Below are positions 1 to 5,629 of a stretch of 5,688 bases of DNA, in pieces. The position numbers and the translations under genes were made by a program. This stretch comes from JBBRMY01 sp038230595 (GTDB lineage Bacteria > Bacteroidota > Ignavibacteria > Tepidaquicellales > Tepidaquicellaceae): NCBI GenBank assembly GCA_038230595.1, contig JBBRMY010000157.1:1-5688 (forward strand), written 5' to 3'. The notes beneath the pieces were generated by a model. The model was given only the letters and a program-made list of their open reading frames with translations. It did not search any database and had not been told where the DNA came from. Each line of letters begins with the position of its first letter. Position 1 is the first letter of the stretch.

Positions 1-30
1 CTACGGGGTTTGGGTTTTTGAAACTGAAGT

Positions 31-59
31 CCGGGATCCCCGATAAAAGCATTCGGGGA
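31..59. repeat. GC-rich hairpin, REP-like dispersed repeat candidate
   Basis: A perfect 7-bp inverted repeat, TCCCCGA (37-43) and TCGGGGA (53-59), encloses a 9-nt loop. The self-complementary GGGATCCC (33-40) overlaps its left arm, so two alternative foldings compete. The block is far more GC-rich than its surroundings. It sits beyond the 3' end of the leftward PHP gene, but no T-run follows the stem on either strand, so it is a poor intrinsic terminator. From general knowledge, hairpins of this CCCCGA...TCGGGG kind recur between genes in many bacterial genomes. That this one belongs to such a family is inference. Positions 1-88 otherwise show no convincing coding sequence. Confidence 0.5.
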
Positions 60-88
60 AGACAACTTCTAAGCGAGAAAGTAATTAT

Positions 89-922
89 TTACTCCAGGGT
101 TAATCTTCTTTTCATGTTGAGAAGTTTCTCCTGGTCGATGTAAAATTTTCCAAAGTTTTGCATATCGGTTTTTGTTGCGCCGTGAAAATCTGAGCCGCCA
201 CTTTCAAGAAGAAAATTATCTGCAGCTATCTTTGAAAAATATTCTCTGTCCTGCATTGAATGTGAGGGATGATAAATTTCAATTCCATCCAGTCCTTCCT
301 TTATCAGTTCAGCCATTACTTCGTCCCTGACAAATTTTCCGGGATGTGCAATAAACGAAAGTCCGCCTGCATCTGAAATTATTTTTATAGCTTCTTTATA
401 TGAAGGATTTACTTTCTTGATATATGCAGGCTTGTTATCGCCAATATATTTCATAAATGCTTCAGCAAAAGTCTTTGCAAATTTTTCCTCAACCAAAGCC
501 TGGGCAATGTGAGGTCTGCCAATCGAAATGCTCTTATCAAACTTTGATATAAATTCTTCTGAGTTTATTTTGCTGCCCAGATCATTGAGAATGGCGATCA
601 TTTTTCTTACACGATCAATTCTGCCATCCTGTATCTTTTTCAAAAAGGAAATGAAATCCTGATGTTCAGGATCTATGAAATATGCAAGGATGTGTATTTC
701 CTGCCCGTTGATCTCAGAACTGATCTCAACTCCGGGAATTACTTCAACTCCCATTTCTTTTCCTATCGGAATGCTTTCTTTTAAAGCACTGATATTATCG
801 TGATCGGTTATACTGATCACATTAATATTATTTTTTTTTGCTTTATAGATCAGATCATAGGGGGATAAGAGACCATCGGAATAACTGGTGTGCATGTGTA
901 GATCGGCTTTAAATGGCAGCAT
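89..922 (-). CDS. PHP-domain phosphoesterase (TrpH/YciV/RNase AM-like)
   Basis: This 277-residue protein belongs to the PHP (polymerase and histidinol phosphatase) superfamily, close to the TrpH/YciV group. Characterised members are a 3',5'-nucleoside bisphosphate phosphatase and E. coli RNase AM, a 5'-to-3' exonuclease acting on RNA ends. It should be a soluble cytoplasmic enzyme using a metal cluster. All expected ligand motifs are visible: DLHMHTSYSDG (His9, His11, Asp16), TDHDN (His41), GVEIS (Glu66), EIHILAY (His77), AHPG (His193) and SDFHG (Asp245, His247). Between them, about residues 95-180, lies the helical insertion typical of this subgroup, with the GRPHIA motif at 135-140. The ATG is preceded in frame by a stop three codons upstream (929-931), which supports the start. 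There is no Shine-Dalgarno sequence in the A/T-only leader. The gene diverges from ddl. The fold is certain, but RNA end versus nucleotide substrate cannot be decided from sequence. Confidence 0.9.
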   Translation of the reverse strand: MLPFKADLHMHTSYSDGLLSPYDLIYKAKKNNINVISITDHDNISALKESIPIGKEMGVEVIPGVEISSEINGQEIHILAYFIDPEHQDFISFLKKIQDGRIDRVRKMIAILNDLGSKINSEEFISKFDKSISIGRPHIAQALVEEKFAKTFAEAFMKYIGDNKPAYIKKVNPSYKEAIKIISDAGGLSFIAHPGKFVRDEVMAELIKEGLDGIEIYHPSHSMQDREYFSKIAADNFLLESGGSDFHGATKTDMQNFGKFYIDQEKLLNMKRRLTLE

Positions 923-988
923 TAAACTTTATTTCTTAAAAAATAAAAAATAATTTAATATTGATCGTTAAAAAAGGCAAATGGGTAT

Positions 989-1009
989 TTACGAATTACT
1001 GATTACGAT
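989..1009. repeat. Degenerate heptamer tandem repeat, three copies
   Basis: Three adjacent 7-nt units, TTACGAA, TTACTGA and TTACGAT, follow one another without a gap. Each begins with TTAC and the units differ at the last three positions. Heptameric short tandem repeats are known between genes in several bacterial groups, notably cyanobacteria. Whether this is a member of such a family or a chance run cannot be told from three copies. Confidence 0.45.
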
Positions 1010-1050
1010 CGGTTCAATTAGTCTATTATAGATTTTCTAATTTTTAATGT

Positions 1051-1133
1051 CTCAGCCCTTCAGGCTGAAAATTTTATTTGGATTAACTTGGGGCGTTGCC
1101 CCAAGTTATGTTGTTCCAGGCTTTCAGCCTGAG
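1051..1133. repeat. Nested palindromic element (REP/BIME- or MITE-like)
   Basis: The core is a perfect 11-bp stem, TAACTTGGGGC (1084-1094) and GCCCCAAGTTA (1098-1108), with a GTT loop. Around the same centre (position 1096) lies a second 11-bp inverted repeat, TCAGGCTGAAA (1060-1070) and TTTCAGCCTGA (1122-1132). Each outer arm can also fold alone: TCAGCC/GGCTGA (1052-1057 with 1063-1068) and CAGGCT/AGCCTG (1117-1122 with 1126-1131). The element can therefore adopt one long cruciform or three hairpins in a row. TTAAT flanks both sides (1044-1048 and 1136-1140), a possible but weak target-site duplication in this AT-rich DNA. Neither strand shows a T-run after the core stem, and both neighbouring genes start here rather than end, so termination is unlikely. 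A dispersed noncoding repeat is the best reading. Confidence 0.75.
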
Positions 1134-1221
1134 TCTTAATACTATCCATTCTACATATTCTAACACTCAAATACCCGATTTATCATTTATTAAGACAATT
1201 AATATATTTATATTTAAATAA

Positions 1222-1235
1222 TTTTTTAAAATTTG
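1222..1235 (+). promoter_or_regulatory. ddl translation start context: TTG, no Shine-Dalgarno
   Basis: The start codon TTG (1233-1235) follows TTTTTTAAA (1222-1230) by two bases, and the codon two before it is a TAA stop in the same frame (1227-1229). No purine-rich ribosome-binding sequence exists in the preceding 30 bases. Because the first beta strand of Ddl begins at the very next codon, no later start is acceptable, so TTG is forced. Confidence 0.75.
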
Positions 1236-2279
1236 GATATAATATTATTAGCAGGTGGTCCTTCTTCGGAGAGAGATGTATCTTTATCTTCGTCAAAAGC
1301 CATTCTGAATGCATTAAGAGAGTCCGGGCACAATGTTAAGGTTATAGACCCGGTCTATGGTTCCGAACAATTAAGTGAAGACAGGATATTTGCAAAATTA
1401 GTTTCAGGAAGCGCCCCCTCCATAAAAGAATTATCGGAAATTCACGGAAAGCATGAAGCTAAAGAAATATCCAGCCTTAGCCTTCCGGATATTAAAAAAG
1501 CTGAACTTGTTTTTTTAGGGCTTCATGGGAAATTCGGCGAAGACGGAAGGATACAGACAATATTTGATATGATGAATATTAAATATACAGGTTCAAATGC
1601 ATTATCTTCATCGGTTAGCATGGATAAGATATATTCGAAAGTTATACTTTCTCATAACGGAGTAAAAACTCCTAAGTGGATAGAACTTGAAGAAAAATAT
1701 CATACTTTAGAGAAAACTTTCGATAAAATTAAAAATGAGATAGGATTTCCGTGTGTAATTAAGCCTAATGATGAAGGCAGCACAGTCGGATTGACAATTT
1801 TAAAAAAAGATGCATCAGTTACAGATCTTGAAGAATCTATGATGACTGCATTCGGCTATTCAGAAAGAGTTTTTGCTGAAGAATTTATTCATGGAAGAGA
1901 ATTAACGGTACCTGTGATCGGAGATGAAGCATTTCCTGTAATTGAGATAAGACCTGAAGGCGGATTTTATGATTACCGGCATAAGTATACAAAAGGAATG
2001 ACAAGCTACTTATGCCCTGCTGAACTTGATAAAAATATTGAGGAAGAAGTTAAAGAACTGGCATTGAGATCTCACAAAGCTCTCAGATGTGAAGTTTATT
2101 CAAGAGTTGATTTTATGCTTTCTGAAAAGAATGAGCTGTACTGCCTTGAAGTAAATACTTTGCCCGGAATGACAGAGACGTCACTCGTACCAAAATCAGC
2201 AGCAGCTAAGGGAATGAGCTTTCCTCAGTTATTAGAAAGATTAATACAACTTTCTTTGCAAAAATATGACAAAGTATAG
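1233..2279 (+). CDS. ddl: D-alanine--D-alanine ligase
   Basis: This 348-residue ATP-grasp enzyme joins two D-alanines, with ATP hydrolysis, into the dipeptide that MurF adds to the peptidoglycan precursor in the cytoplasm. The N-terminal substrate domain has LAGGPSSERDVSLSS (residues 6-20, Glu13 conserved) and LHGKFGEDG (97-105). The ATP-grasp part shows GSNALSSSVSMDK (120-132), CVIKPNDEGSTVGL (164-177), EEFIHGRELTV (206-216), the omega-loop motif FYDYRHKY (235-242) and CPAELD. The magnesium site is complete, with Asp283 in RVDFML and Glu296 and Asn298 in CLEVNTLPGMT. SLVPKSAAAKG near the end is also typical. Length is normal for Ddl. It starts with TTG, forced by an upstream in-frame TAA and by the first beta strand. 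It ends in TAG just 3 nt before the ftsB-like gene and in the same frame. It heads the apparent operon. Confidence 0.96.
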   Translation: MDIILLAGGPSSERDVSLSSSKAILNALRESGHNVKVIDPVYGSEQLSEDRIFAKLVSGSAPSIKELSEIHGKHEAKEISSLSLPDIKKAELVFLGLHGKFGEDGRIQTIFDMMNIKYTGSNALSSSVSMDKIYSKVILSHNGVKTPKWIELEEKYHTLEKTFDKIKNEIGFPCVIKPNDEGSTVGLTILKKDASVTDLEESMMTAFGYSERVFAEEFIHGRELTVPVIGDEAFPVIEIRPEGGFYDYRHKYTKGMTSYLCPAELDKNIEEEVKELALRSHKALRCEVYSRVDFMLSEKNELYCLEVNTLPGMTETSLVPKSAAAKGMSFPQLLERLIQLSLQKYDKV

Positions 2280-2282
2280 CAA

Positions 2283-2633
2283 TTGAACCGGATATTAAAA
2301 AATACGAATGAGAATGAGCCATTTATAAATAAATTCTTTCGTTTTTTTAAATATAATTTTAAGATCGTTTTTACTGTATTATTTATTTTAGGACTTCTCA
2401 CATTCGCATCAGTTGGCAGTAAAGGGCTGATATCCAGATTCAGAATGGAAGGTGAAAAGAAAAAGCTTGAAGAGCAGATAAAAGCTGAGAATCAAAAAAC
2501 AAAAGAGCTGCAAAAGGAAATTGAAGATCTGAAAACATCTGATAAAAAAACTGAACAGGTTGCCAGAGAGAAATACGGAATGACAAAAGAGAATGAAAAA
2601 ATTTATAAAATAAAAGTGGACAGTACAAAATAA
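2283..2633 (+). CDS. ftsB: FtsB/DivIC-family septum formation initiator protein
   Basis: This 116-residue bitopic protein matches the FtsB/DivIC family, which joins FtsL and FtsQ/DivIB in the complex that activates septal peptidoglycan synthesis by FtsW-FtsI. It has a basic cytoplasmic tail (about 1-26), one membrane segment (about 27-46, VFTVLFILGLLTF), then a coiled coil (about 54-87) rich in Lys, Glu and Leu heptads such as KKKLEEQIKAEN. The family's C-terminal signature follows: EQVAREKYGMTKENEKIYKI (91-110). The TTG start lies two codons after the ddl amber stop, in the same frame. No other start codon precedes the membrane segment, though the exact start matters little for the fold. There is no Shine-Dalgarno sequence, so coupling to ddl translation is likely. 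Its stop overlaps the next ATG (TAATG). The family is clear; orthology to FtsB versus DivIC is naming convention. Confidence 0.87.
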   Translation: MNRILKNTNENEPFINKFFRFFKYNFKIVFTVLFILGLLTFASVGSKGLISRFRMEGEKKKLEEQIKAENQKTKELQKEIEDLKTSDKKTEQVAREKYGMTKENEKIYKIKVDSTK

Positions 2634-3646
2634 TGAAAAATTTAGCTTCTACTTTAGAAAAAATATTAAAAATTGATTCACCAACCGGATATACTCACAA
2701 TGTAATCAGTGAAATCGAAAAACTTTTATCAGATAAAAACCTGATCATTAAGAGATCGAATAAAGGAGCTTTGCTTGTTTCATTCAATGAAGATCCAAAG
2801 CTTGTACTGACAGCTCATATAGATACTTTAGGAGCAATGGTTAAGGAGGTTAAGTCTAACGGGACTCTTGAGATAACAACTTTGGGAAGTTATCCTTTAA
2901 CTTCATTTGAAGGAGAATATGTTACGGTACGTAATTTTAAAGGCGAAACTTTCAGAGGTACATTTCTACTGAATGACCCTGCTGATCATGTGAACAAAAA
3001 TGTAAGGACTGCAAAGCGAGAAGCTGACGGAATGTCAATACGTCTTGATGAAAAAGTAACTTCTGAGAAAGATACCCGAGCCCTTGGAATAAATACCGGT
3101 GATTTTGTTTTTTACGATACACGTTTCGAGCAGACAGGATCAGGATTTATTAAATCACGATTTCTTGATGATAAAGCGTGCGCTGCAATACTGATAGAGC
3201 TTATACTTGAATTTTGTAAGTCCGGTAAAAAGCCTGATGCGGCATTTTATTTTTCAAATTATGAGGAAGTTGGTCATGGCGGATGCAGTGGAATTCCAAT
3301 GTCAGCAAAAGAACTTTTAGTTCTGGATATGGCAGTAATAGGTGACGGATGTACAGGTAAGGAAGATGCAGTTTCAGTCTGCGCTAAAGATTCATCAGGA
3401 CCATATGATTTTTTTATGACAAAAAAGCTTAAAGAGCTTGCGCAAAAAAATAAAATAAATTTTGTAACTGATATATATCCATTTTACGGCTCTGACGGCT
3501 CTGCTGCATTGCGTGCCGGATATGATGTAAGAGTAGGATTGATAGGACCGGGTGTTTCTGCATCACACGGAGTTGAACGTACACATATAAAAGGAATCGA
3601 GCAAACCTACAAGCTTGCAAAAGCTTATATTGAAAATTTTAAATAG
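2633..3646 (+). CDS. M42-family metallo-aminopeptidase
   Basis: This 337-residue protein belongs to peptidase family M42 (tetrahedral aminopeptidase/FrvX type; homologues are sometimes mislabelled endoglucanase M). These are cytoplasmic di-metal enzymes that remove N-terminal residues from peptides, usually as dodecameric shells. The complete metal and catalytic set is visible: His62 and Asp64 in TAHIDTLG, bridging Asp179 in SRFLDDKAC, general base Glu211 and ligand Glu212 in YEEVGHGG, Asp232 in VLDMAV and His312 in SASHGVERTH. The PDZ-like insertion of the family lies about residues 75-165, and YGSDGSAALRAG (285-296) matches the usual (S/T)D-containing loop. It begins at ATG in a TAATG overlap with the ftsB-like gene, so translation is probably coupled. 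Substrate specificity cannot be read from sequence. Its place next to division genes suggests only shared expression. Confidence 0.92.
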   Translation: MKNLASTLEKILKIDSPTGYTHNVISEIEKLLSDKNLIIKRSNKGALLVSFNEDPKLVLTAHIDTLGAMVKEVKSNGTLEITTLGSYPLTSFEGEYVTVRNFKGETFRGTFLLNDPADHVNKNVRTAKREADGMSIRLDEKVTSEKDTRALGINTGDFVFYDTRFEQTGSGFIKSRFLDDKACAAILIELILEFCKSGKKPDAAFYFSNYEEVGHGGCSGIPMSAKELLVLDMAVIGDGCTGKEDAVSVCAKDSSGPYDFFMTKKLKELAQKNKINFVTDIYPFYGSDGSAALRAGYDVRVGLIGPGVSASHGVERTHIKGIEQTYKLAKAYIENFK

Positions 3647-3677
3647 ACTCTCTTTACCCATATAAAATAACTTATAA

Positions 3678-4712
3678 TTGGATCAGGAACATAAATCTTT
3701 TGCTGAACAAAAAGAGCAGAAGGGAAAAATAATATTATCAGGAATGAGGCCGACAGGTAAGCTACACATTGGCCATTATGTCGGAGCGTTGGAGAACTGG
3801 GTAGAGCTTCAGGGAAAATATATAAATTATTATCTGATAGCGGATTATCATGTTCTGACAACAAGTTTAGATACTTCAGAGATATATAATGAATCAATTG
3901 AAATGGTTATTGATTGGATAGCTTGCGGAATTGATCCTGAAAGATCTCCGATATTCAGGCAGTCACAGGTAAAAGAACATACAGAATTGTTTCTGATATT
4001 TTGCATGCTAATAACTAAATCAAGACTGGAAAAAAATCCGACTGTAAAAGAGCAGGTAAGAGATATGAATATCGAAAGCATAGTATTCGGACATTTGGGT
4101 TATCCCGTTTTGCAGGCAGCAGATATATTACTTTATAAAGGTGATACAGTTCCAGTTGGTGAAGACCAGGTTCCACATGTTGAGATAACCCGACACATTG
4201 CAGAATCTTTTAATAATCATTTTCCCGGAAAGAACAATACTTCTATCTTTCCCGTCCCGGTTCCAAAGATAACAAAATATTCACGACTACCCGGACTTGA
4301 TGGAAAAGCAAAAATGAGTAAGTCGTTAAATAATGGAATACTTTTATCGGACCCTGTAGAAATTATAAAAGCTAAAATGAAAAAAGCTTTTACAGATCCA
4401 AATAAAAAACTTAAAGGTGATCCCGGCAATCCGGACATATGTCTCGTATATACATATCATACAAAGTTTAATCCACAAGGAGAGCCTGAAATTAGAGAAG
4501 GCTGCAAAAGTGGTGCATTGGGATGTTTTGATTGTAAAATGATGTGTTCTGACAAGATAGCAGAACAATTTGAGCCAATAAGAGTAAAAAGAAGAGAGCT
4601 TGAAGCAAATCCAAAGAAGGTTTTAGACATCCTTAAATATGGTGAAGAAAGAGCCAGAAAAACAGCAGGAGAAACTATGAAGCAGGTTAGAGAAGCTATG
4701 AAACTTGGATAA
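3678..4712 (+). CDS. trpS: Tryptophanyl-tRNA synthetase, Fe-S type candidate
   Basis: This 344-residue class I synthetase charges tRNA-Trp with tryptophan. The N-terminal Rossmann domain shows SGMRPTGKLHIGHY (21-34, HIGH signature 30-33), IADYHVLTT (54-62), the tryptophan-site segment PVGEDQVPHVE (159-169) and the KMSKS loop (212-216). The C-terminal helical, anticodon-binding part contains Cys255, Cys276, Cys283 and Cys286 (C-x20-C-x6-C-x2-C), with Cys290 close by. This resembles the C-x22-C-x6-C-x2-C [4Fe-4S] site described in Thermotoga maritima TrpRS; cluster binding here is inferred. The TTG start (3678-3680) directly follows an in-frame TAA. No other start codon occurs before the essential KIILSGMRPTG strand (Met23 is inside it), so TTG is forced and gives a charged N-terminal extension of about 16 residues. 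No Shine-Dalgarno sequence is seen. The 31-nt gap after the M42 gene has no terminator, so cotranscription is likely. Confidence 0.96.
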   Translation: MDQEHKSFAEQKEQKGKIILSGMRPTGKLHIGHYVGALENWVELQGKYINYYLIADYHVLTTSLDTSEIYNESIEMVIDWIACGIDPERSPIFRQSQVKEHTELFLIFCMLITKSRLEKNPTVKEQVRDMNIESIVFGHLGYPVLQAADILLYKGDTVPVGEDQVPHVEITRHIAESFNNHFPGKNNTSIFPVPVPKITKYSRLPGLDGKAKMSKSLNNGILLSDPVEIIKAKMKKAFTDPNKKLKGDPGNPDICLVYTYHTKFNPQGEPEIREGCKSGALGCFDCKMMCSDKIAEQFEPIRVKRRELEANPKKVLDILKYGEERARKTAGETMKQVREAMKLG

Positions 4713-4854
4713 GTTATAATTTGTTATGATATACTGGTTTTATAAGCTATAAGAGGCACCTATTACATTGAAATTTTAGTATATAACATCGATATTTAAA
4801 ACTCTCAAATAAAAACCTTTATTGACATATTTATACTTTAATTTTTTTAAATAA
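4713..4854 (+). other. trpS-uppS intergenic gap, AT-rich
   Basis: This 142-bp gap is the longest in the rightward gene run. It is very AT-rich and contains only a weak imperfect hairpin around TTATAAGCTATAA (about 4740-4752) without a following T-run, so I do not call a terminator. Its right part carries the best promoter-like hexamer of the window (TTGACA, 4822-4827). It probably marks a transcription unit boundary, or an added promoter, between trpS and uppS. Confidence 0.5.
4822..4850 (+). promoter_or_regulatory. Possible uppS promoter (TTGACA box)
   Basis: A perfect sigma-70 type -35 hexamer TTGACA lies at 4822-4827, 27 bases before the uppS start codon. At 17-bp spacing the -10 position falls on TTTTAA (4845-4850), a poor match. 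The better-looking TATACT (4832-4837) is only 4 bp away and cannot pair with this -35. If the box is real, the transcript would begin at or very near the TTG start, implying a leaderless or near-leaderless message. The call is tentative because FCB-group promoters often differ from the sigma-70 consensus. Confidence 0.3.
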
Positions 4855-4857
4855 TTG
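4842..4857 (+). promoter_or_regulatory. uppS translation start context: TTG, no Shine-Dalgarno
   Basis: The TTG start (4855-4857) directly follows an in-frame TAA (4852-4854) and lies three bases after TTTTTTTAAA (4842-4851). This layout closely resembles that before ddl. The next in-frame Met is inside the catalytic IMDGNGRW motif, so TTG is forced. No purine-rich ribosome-binding site is present. Confidence 0.7.
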
Positions 4858-5622
4858 AGCAACGTCAAAGATTCGGCAGTACAAGAAAAATTAAAGCAAA
4901 GCGGTGAGATCCCCCGGCATGTTGCAATAATAATGGATGGTAATGGCAGATGGGCAAAATCAAAGGGGTATTCCCGGGTTTTTGGTCATAATGAAGGTGT
5001 AAATTCTGCAAGAGATATTATTGAATCCTCTGCTCAAATAGGAATTAAATTTCTTACTCTTTATACTTTTTCAACTGAGAACTGGAAGCGGCCAAAGTCT
5101 GAAGTTTCAGTTTTAATGTCGCTACTTATAAAAGTTTTAGGAGATGAAACAGATCGTCTTCATAAGGAAAATATCCGGATCACTGCTTCAGGTGACCTGA
5201 CTTCCCTGCCCCCAAAAGTTATGCAGGTACTGACTGACGGAATGGAAAAGACAAAGAGCAATGATAAGATGACTCTAAATATTGCCATAAGTTACAGCGG
5301 CAGATGGGATATTCTGAATGCAATGAAAAATGTTTATAAAGATGTAAGTTCCGGTAAGCTTGATATTGAAAGCATTACTGAAGATAATTTTGGAATGTAT
5401 TTAGCTACAAAAGATATTCCTGATCCTGATCTTCTTATCAGGACAGGCGGAGATTACAGAATAAGTAATTTTTTGCTTTGGCAGATAGCTTATTCTGAAA
5501 TTTATATTGACCGGATCTTCTGGCCGGATTTTAAAAGGAACAATTTATATGATGCCATCTCAGAATTTCAGAAGAGAGAGCGCAGATATGGTATGACAAG
5601 CGAACAAATTATAAAATCTTAA
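4855..5622 (+). CDS. uppS: Undecaprenyl diphosphate synthase (cis-prenyltransferase)
   Basis: This 255-residue enzyme condenses farnesyl diphosphate with isopentenyl diphosphate units in cis, giving the C55 diphosphate precursor of the lipid carrier for peptidoglycan and other envelope polymers. It acts as a dimer at the cytoplasmic membrane face. Family motifs occur in order: HVAIIMDGNGRWA (22-34, catalytic Asp28), GHNEG (44-48, His45), TLYTFSTENWKRP (68-80), NIAISYSGRWDI (142-153) and DLLIRTGGDYRISNFLLWQ (192-210), then IAYSEIY (Glu215). Arg196, Arg202 and Ser203 of the diphosphate site are kept. The usual Glu of the RTGGE/RTSGE motif is Asp200, a conservative change. Length is normal. The start is a forced TTG directly after an in-frame TAA. 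Seven bases after its stop begins a gene with a hydrophobic N-terminus, matching the uppS-bamA order common in Bacteroidota and relatives. Confidence 0.96.
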   Translation: MSNVKDSAVQEKLKQSGEIPRHVAIIMDGNGRWAKSKGYSRVFGHNEGVNSARDIIESSAQIGIKFLTLYTFSTENWKRPKSEVSVLMSLLIKVLGDETDRLHKENIRITASGDLTSLPPKVMQVLTDGMEKTKSNDKMTLNIAISYSGRWDILNAMKNVYKDVSSGKLDIESITEDNFGMYLATKDIPDPDLLIRTGGDYRISNFLLWQIAYSEIYIDRIFWPDFKRNNLYDAISEFQKRERRYGMTSEQIIKS

Positions 5623-5629
5623 TCAAAGA

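Larger units (their letters stand above)
923..1232. other. Divergent intergenic region (310 bp), noncoding
   Basis: This stretch separates the leftward PHP gene from the rightward ddl operon, so both promoters should lie in it. I see no protein gene. The longest ATG ORF noticed (981-1031, 16 codons) overlaps the heptamer repeat and has no family signature. From left to right it holds an A/T-only leader of the PHP gene (about 923-960), a degenerate heptamer repeat (989-1009), a nested palindrome (1051-1133) and a very AT-rich ddl leader (about 1180-1232). No clear -35/-10 pair or Bacteroidota-type TTTG...TAnnTTTG promoter could be assigned with confidence. Confidence 0.7.

Noticed and set aside
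3..141. Rightward open frame from the window edge into the 3' end of the PHP gene
   Set aside because: It runs through the hairpin repeat and then antisense to the certain PHP coding sequence, with no domain-like pattern.
981..1031. Small ORF of 16 codons starting ATG, with AAGG a few bases upstream
   Set aside because: It reads through the heptamer repeat, shows no family signature, and the other genes here do not use Shine-Dalgarno sequences, so the AAGG is probably chance.
1084..1108. Strong 11-bp stem as a rho-independent terminator
   Set aside because: No T-run follows on either strand and both adjacent genes start, rather than end, next to it.
2440..2628. Leftward 62-codon open frame opposite the ftsB-like gene
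   Set aside because: It is the antisense shadow of a Lys/Glu-rich coiled coil, which gives Phe/Leu-rich nonsense; the sense strand has a clear family match.
3429..3620. Leftward 63-codon open frame inside the M42 gene
   Set aside because: It is antisense to conserved M42 motifs, including the His312 region, and has low-complexity content.
3625..3897. Leftward 90-codon open frame across the M42-trpS junction
   Set aside because: It overlaps the certain N-terminus of trpS on the opposite strand and has no recognisable domain.
3848..4568. Three leftward open frames of 73-77 codons inside trpS
   Set aside because: All lie antisense to the catalytic and anticodon-binding parts of TrpRS and show no protein-like motifs.
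4735..4760. Imperfect hairpin after trpS as a terminator
   Set aside because: The stem is almost all A-T with one wobble pair and no T-run follows, so it would be very unstable.
4713..4854. trp-responsive leader, T-box or riboswitch around trpS/uppS
   Set aside because: I looked for the T-box AGGGTGGNACCGCG core and for stable stems and found none in either the 31-nt trpS leader or the uppS leader.
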